Assembly (NCBI GenBank): GCA_900128395.1
Contig: LT649961.1
Location: 1-11,121 of the forward strand
Direction: 5' to 3'
Source of the DNA: Stramenopiles sp. TOSAG23-2
Taxonomy: Eukaryota > Sar
Length of the DNA: 11,121 bases
Below are positions 7,531-11,121 of this stretch, piece after piece; position 1 is the stretch's first letter, and every line of letters starts with the position of its first letter. The translations under genes and the position numbers were made by a program. The notes under the pieces were generated by a model. It made no database searches. It was not told the DNA's origin and was given only the letters and a program-made list of their open reading frames with translations.

Positions 7531-7570
7531 ATACGCATATAATTTATTTTTAATTTACTCATGATAATTA
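7531..7570 (+). repeat. dispersed AT-rich repeat B, copy 3
   Basis: ATACGCATATAATTTATTTT and then AATTTACTCATGATAATTA: a diverged copy directly followed by the inverted GGTTAAAATCTAA motif at 7585-7600. Confidence 0.5.
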
Positions 7571-7584
7571 ATATATATATGAGC

Positions 7585-7600
7585 TTAGATTTTAACCATC
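7585..7600 (-). repeat. inverted GATGGTTAAAATCTAA motif
   Basis: On the minus strand this reads GATGGTTAAAATCTAA exactly. It lies about 243 bp downstream of the stop of the minus-strand gene 7843-8730, so it is in sense orientation relative to that gene. I see no clear hairpin next to it. Confidence 0.5.
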
Positions 7601-7842
7601 ATTTTATGAGTAAGAGAACATTTTATATATATGCATAAGCATATAATATAATATATATAATATGCATATGCATATGTATAAATGCATACCATTCATATCA
7701 TGTATAATGATGTATGCATACACAAAAATTAATTATATATGTGCGTTACCTGTTACAAATGCGTTGTAACACTGAACCATCACAAAATCCATACTGTGTT
7801 TCTTTTTTCTTTTTTTTAGTTTCACGTATTTATTTACATTTT

Positions 7843-8730
7843 TTACTTAATTCCTTCCGGAGGATACGATTTCAATCCTGCATTGTTGTTTTCCTGTGGC
7901 ATACTATTAGTTGCCGCAATTTTACGTACATTTCGTGGTTCAAGTTTTTTTTGCTCCATTTTTTCTCTCATTGCGTTCTCTTTTACTTTTTTTTTCGCCG
8001 AGTTACGTGTTTGTGGTGATTTTGTTTGTAGCTTCCGTTTCCGTGCTGGTGGCGATCTTTTAGCAGTCGAGTTCCTCAACGCTTCGCTTAATCCGTTATC
8101 GCCATCTTGTGGAGCTACCAAGGCACTAATATATGCTCCAATGTCATCAATTGACTCATGATCGATAGACATATCTTTGTCTTTGCTGTGCCCAACGTTG
8201 TGTTGCAGTTTTCCACATTCAGTTGTTAACGTTGATGTTGTCGTGACTGAACCTCCATTTTTGAACCCCGTATTGTTTTTTTTGAGCATACGCATGTTAT
8301 TATTGTTGTCCACAGTCGTAACATTATTCTGTGTTGACGACGCCTTTATCCGTTTGACACTGTTAGTGCTATTGCCATCTGTATTGTTTGATTCAGTCAC
8401 TTTGTGTATAATAATATCAGTACATGGTACTTCCTGCATGGCCTTCGTTATAGTGCGAATATCAATAAAATCAAGGAAATGGGCTGCAACATCATCTTGA
8501 TTGTTGTTACTATCATTGTTGTTACTATTACTCATACAATTGTTGTTGTTGTTGTCTGAGTTGCTATTTTTTTTTGATGCTACCGTCTCCGAAGAATTGT
8601 TTTTATGACTAATACATGTTGGTACTTCCTGCATGGCCTTCGTTATAGTGCGAATATCAATAAAATCAAGGAAATGGGCTGCAACATCATCTTGATTGTT
8701 GTTACTATCATTGTTGTTACTATTACTCAT
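7843..8730 (-). CDS. hypothetical Asn-rich, basic-tailed protein with internal duplication
   Basis: 295 residues from the ATG at 8728-8730 to TAA at 7843-7845. Residues 1-37 and 66-102 are the same sequence: MSNSNNNDSNNNQDDVAAHF, then LDFIDIRTITKAMQEVP. The second half of that unit (FLDFIDIRTITKAM) is the only compact hydrophobic segment and could be a short binding helix. Residues around 160-220 are mixed. The tail (about 220-280) is very basic, including PPARKRKLQ and NSAKKKVKENAMREKMEQKK, a likely nuclear localisation or nucleic-acid-binding region. A TGA lies 11 codons upstream of the ATG, so this start is the outermost. The 5' untranslated bases just above the ATG are themselves similar to the coding bases above the second copy. 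No family is recognised. Confidence 0.65.
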   Translation of the reverse strand: MSNSNNNDSNNNQDDVAAHFLDFIDIRTITKAMQEVPTCISHKNNSSETVASKKNSNSDNNNNNCMSNSNNNDSNNNQDDVAAHFLDFIDIRTITKAMQEVPCTDIIIHKVTESNNTDGNSTNSVKRIKASSTQNNVTTVDNNNNMRMLKKNNTGFKNGGSVTTTSTLTTECGKLQHNVGHSKDKDMSIDHESIDDIGAYISALVAPQDGDNGLSEALRNSTAKRSPPARKRKLQTKSPQTRNSAKKKVKENAMREKMEQKKLEPRNVRKIAATNSMPQENNNAGLKSYPPEGIK

Positions 8731-8732
8731 AC
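8425..8732. repeat. 113-bp identical direct repeats, 195-bp period
   Basis: Bases 8425-8537 and 8620-8732 are identical; weaker similarity continues on both sides (up to about 8575 and 8765). The period is 65 codons, so this duplication keeps the frame, unlike the 92- and 94-bp ones. It includes the start codon and upstream bases. Confidence 0.95.
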
Positions 8733-9279
8733 TATTATTGTTGTTGTCGGAATTGCTATTTTTTCAAAAGATGTTGTTACTTAGAATTGGTTTCTCTTTT
8801 ATTATGATAATGGAAATACATTTTATTTACTTTTATTGTTAAAAAAATAAACACATGATGATTACAGGATATATATTAAGTGCATTACCAGGAGGTAATA
8901 TATATAATAATAATAATACATGTTGTTTTTAAAGACGACAGGCACACCACCTATAATACAAGAAGGCATTAGCAACGCATTAGCAACGCATTTTCCTTTA
9001 TGATAGATGATCTATTTTTAGTAATAGTGCTGTGCACACCTGGCATACTAGTTGCCCAGCATGCCCAGCATGCCACAACACCACTCTTTTTTAATGGCGG
9101 CTATAATGAACCAGCCACCAGGCCATAGCTAAACACAAGTATAATAAAAGTAAATTAATAATCACAATAATAAATAATACGCCAAAATAAGAAAAATAAT
9201 ACATTAATAAAAAATATAATAAAAAATAGAAAATAGATATATGGTATGTATAGATTGAAAAAGATATATATATAACAAC
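8731..9279. other. divergent spacer with microduplications
   Basis: No gene is supported. Short perfect tandem repeats are present: GCATTAGCAAC at 8966-8992 (about 2.4 copies) and GCCCAGCAT at 9054-9074 (about 2.3 copies). The last 130 bases before the next gene are A/T-only runs. Promoters for both flanking genes should lie here, but I see no definable element. Confidence 0.5.
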
Positions 9280-10011
9280 ATGAATCATATTACTGATCAT
9301 ATTACTTATTCTGAACACCTGGAAGAACATAGCAGAATAGCTGAAAGGTATACAAAGTTCATACACCATCCTGCATATGATGTCTCTAAACATTTATATC
9401 ACATCAACCCATTAACATTTAAATCTATTCCTTTCGTTATGGCTCTGGATCTCAAGAATTATCAATTAAATTCTAAATTGATTCAAAACAGAAGAACTAG
9501 GTTGCCGGTGAATTGTTCTGTAGTGAAATACTATGACTACAATGATAATGCATACAAGGTGTCATATTGTGATTCAACAATGTGCAGCAATTATGAGCAG
9601 TTTGATGTGGATTATAACATCTCTGGACATGGATTTCAAATACGTAATTTTTTGGCATCCAATAGGGATCACATAAGCGGATGGAAACGGTTGGAGCTTG
9701 GAATTCAATTGATTGCTTTATTACGAAGGAGTGCAGGTGTATTGGGAATATCAAGAGTAACTGACTTGCACTGTCCTGTGGACAACAAGCAGTATAAAAG
9801 GATGGACATAGAACATGTGGATGGTACGTTTACTTCTCTGGACATTATCTCAGTAAATCCTCTCGCTCAACCTTTCGTTAATACTGGTGGTGGAAAAACA
9901 ATATTGGATCCACATTGCCCAACATCAAAGGGTATGGGAAAGTGGTGGCCCAATGAGAATATATATGGGACATCATTGCAAGTTTATAGTGTTAATGGAA
10001 TGACACAATAG
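9280..10011 (+). CDS. unrecognised protein, 243 aa
   Basis: Clean ORF from ATG (AACAACATGAATC) to TAG, with ordinary, non-repetitive composition and fewer AT-only codons than its neighbours, so I treat it as real. The N-terminus is His-rich and charged (MNHITDHITYSEHLEEHSRI). Residues 80-112 (VVKYYDYNDNAYKVSYCDST and on) loosely resemble the Tudor-like pattern V.YYD....YKV.Y.D, but that may be chance. Residues 134-156 form a likely helix (WKRLELGIQLIALLRRSAGV). The end has paired aromatics (GKWWPNENIYG). GGGKT at 203-207 is not a proper P-loop. No signal peptide or membrane segment is evident. It may be a complete gene or a piece of a larger mobile-element protein. Confidence 0.6.
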   Translation: MNHITDHITYSEHLEEHSRIAERYTKFIHHPAYDVSKHLYHINPLTFKSIPFVMALDLKNYQLNSKLIQNRRTRLPVNCSVVKYYDYNDNAYKVSYCDSTMCSNYEQFDVDYNISGHGFQIRNFLASNRDHISGWKRLELGIQLIALLRRSAGVLGISRVTDLHCPVDNKQYKRMDIEHVDGTFTSLDIISVNPLAQPFVNTGGGKTILDPHCPTSKGMGKWWPNENIYGTSLQVYSVNGMTQ

Positions 10012-10032
10012 TTTAATTATATATAATGTATT

Positions 10033-10079
10033 ATGTATTAATTTATTTTTTATTTTACTCAATTATATAATAATTCCTA
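10033..10079 (+). repeat. loose copy of dispersed repeat B
   Basis: ATGTATTAATTTATTTTTTA, then TTTACTCA, an AT stretch and ATAATTCCT resemble repeat B at 1581 and 7460. It fills the 79-bp convergent gap. Confidence 0.35.
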
Positions 10080-10090
10080 CACTATATATA

Positions 10091-10705
10091 TCATATGTTC
10101 CATCTTTGTTTACATGTATCGAATTTAATATCATACATTCCATCATCGTTTACACATGTTACTTCACCACCGTAATATTTTGTCACCCCTTTTACTTTTG
10201 CTTCTACACGATCACCACGACGATGTTTTTTTACCAGTAGATGATTTCTTTTTTGGTGATTTGCTACGTTTTGAACGACAATCGTCATAATCAGATTCAT
10301 CATTGTCTTCATCTTTTCCACCTTTGATTTCAGATGTTTTAACTCCACGTTTACGCTCACCATCATCGAATTTAATATCATACGTTCCATCATCGTTTAC
10401 ACGTGTTACTTCACCACCGTAATATTTTGTCACCCCTTTTACTTTTGCTTCTACACGATCACCACGACGATGTTTTTTTACCAGTAGATGATTTCTTTTT
10501 TGGTGATTTGCTACGTTTTGAACGACAATCGTCATAATCAGATTCATCATTGTCTTCATCTTTTCCACCTTTGATTTCAGATGTTTTAACTCCACGTTTA
10601 CGCTCACCATCATCAAATTTAATATCATACGTTCCATCATCGTTTACACGTGTTACTTCACCACCGTAATATTTTGTCACCCCTTTTACTTTTGCTTCTA
10701 CACGA
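10091..10705 (-). pseudogene. out-of-frame continuation of the Tudor-like array
   Basis: Three further units each have 27 bases where the intact unit has 26 between GGT and GATCG, next to seven A (T runs at plus 10720-10726, 10473-10479 and 10226-10232). Reading on from the intact unit ends in SSW and a stop at 10706; a unit entered through a +1 shift ends the same way at 10459 and 10212. The open frames here that begin MMERMILN are the units read in a wrong frame before the extra base. They are best seen as a decayed or frameshift-dependent tail. Confidence 0.6.
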
Positions 10706-11121
10706 TCACCACGACGATGTTTTTTTACCAGTAGATGATTTCTTTTTTGGTGATTTGCTACGTTTCGAACGACGATCGTCATAATCAGATTCTTCATCTT
10801 TTCCACCTTTGATTTCAGATGTTTTAACTCCACGTTTACGCTCACCATCATCGAATTTAATATCATACGTTCCATCATCGTTTACACGTGTTACTTCCCC
10901 GCCATAATATTTTGTCCACCCTTTTACTTTTGCTTCTACACGATCTCCACGGCGTATTTTTTTACCAGTAGATGATTTCTTTTTTGGTGATTTGCTACGT
11001 TTCGAACGACGATCGTCATAATCAGATTCTTCATCTTTTCCACCTTTGATTTCAGATGTTTTAACTCCACGTTTACGCTCACCATCATCGAATTTAATAT
11101 CATACGTTCCATCATCGTTTA
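10706..11121 (-). CDS. Tudor-like repeat protein, 5' partial at right edge
   Basis: The frame is open at the right edge and ends with TGA at 10706-10708. It encodes the end of one unit, then a full one: GDRVEAKVKGWTKYYGGEVT, RVNDDGTYDIKFDDGERKRG, VKTSEIKGGKDEESDYDDRR, SKRSKSPKKKSSTGKK. The first two segments match the Tudor-like (Agenet/KW-type) beta-barrel pattern with its aromatic Trp, Tyr and Phe positions; such modules bind methylated ligands or chromatin in known families. The acidic and Lys/Ser-rich linker repeats with each unit. Translation then hits an extra base and ends in TSSW, so on conventional reading this is the C-terminus. The start lies outside the window. Stramenopile genomes carry many proteins of this style; this one's ligand is unknown. 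Confidence 0.75.
   Translation of the reverse strand, partial: NDDGTYDIKFDDGERKRGVKTSEIKGGKDEESDYDDRRSKRSKSPKKKSSTGKKIRRGDRVEAKVKGWTKYYGGEVTRVNDDGTYDIKFDDGERKRGVKTSEIKGGKDEESDYDDRRSKRSKSPKKKSSTGKKTSSW

Larger units (their letters stand above)
7022..7842. other. convergent 3'-3' spacer filled with AT-rich repeats
   Basis: There is no gene here. It contains an imperfect tandem duplication beginning ACGCACACAAAAAA at 7123 and 7259 (about 43 bp of clear similarity, 136-bp period), plus-strand GGTTAAAAT elements at 7204 and 7382, a minus-strand copy at 7585-7600, two copies of repeat B (7460-7499 and 7531-7570), and long TA dinucleotide runs. Confidence 0.65.
10091..11121 (-). repeat. tandem array of 247-bp units encoding Tudor-like domains
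   Basis: The GDRVEAKVKG site recurs four times, with offsets of 238, 247 and 247 bp from right to left; the shorter spacing is explained by a 9-bp difference in the acidic linker. A fifth unit is cut by the right edge. The three left units are nearly identical in bases. The leftmost is truncated: after KFD it jumps into another copy of the VNDDGTYDI segment in a wrong frame and ends TCKQRWNI. Confidence 0.92.

Noticed and set aside
9091-9393. Minus-strand 100-codon hydrophobic ORF
   Set aside because: It overlaps the start of the 9280-10011 gene, and its hydrophobic content comes from translating an A/T-only spacer (Ile, Tyr, Phe, Leu runs).
9280-10011. GGGKT as a P-loop NTPase in the orphan protein
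   Set aside because: The spacing does not fit GxxxxGK[ST], and no Walker B or beta-strand context is visible.
10091-11121. Direct repeats considered as a CRISPR array
   Set aside because: The units are 247 bp, code for a domain, and there are no short unique spacers.

Overview
The window is eukaryotic nuclear DNA: strongly AT-rich, with widely spaced genes on both strands. It has a clear GT-AG spliceosomal intron with a CTAAC branch site, Asn-rich runs encoded by AAT/AAC repeats, and standard stop codons. The family mix (a diverged Vps4, pirin, a diverged cyclin and a tandem Tudor-like repeat protein) is what I would expect of an algal or heterotrophic stramenopile such as a diatom. That placement is an inference, not shown. 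I see no bacterial operon, CRISPR array, tRNA or rRNA.

Layout, left to right. A Vps4-type AAA protein (+) runs in from the left edge to 1046. A convergent AT-rich spacer follows to about 1776 and holds dispersed repeats and a GC-richer island. A pirin gene (-) occupies 1777/1887-3044; its 3' end carries a perfect 92-bp tandem duplication. A perfect 94-bp tandem duplication (3111-3298) lies upstream of pirin, inside a 16-bp minisatellite. A hypothetical Ser/Asn-rich gene (-, 3597/3691-4158) has a SUMO-interaction-like motif. A spacer follows with only weak small ORFs. A two-exon cyclin-like gene (+) spans 5184-7021 with an intron at 5466-5605. A second convergent spacer, about 820 bp, carries the same repeats. 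An Asn-rich gene with an internal duplication (-) lies at 7843-8730. An unrecognised gene (+) lies at 9280-10011. From 10091 to the right edge is a 247-bp tandem array coding for Tudor-like domains (-).

The genes do not form an obvious pathway. Their predicted roles (ESCRT-III-type remodelling, a cupin/pirin, a cell-cycle regulator, nuclear or chromatin-type proteins) are unrelated. The unifying feature is structural: at least four coding or near-coding loci carry local tandem duplications, most of them perfect and three of them with periods that are not multiples of three (92, 94 and 247 bp). The most interesting cases are a possible newly created intron in pirin, a Tudor array in which the same +1 base breaks the frame in every later unit, and a Vps4 paralogue that has lost its Walker B acidic residues and pore loops.
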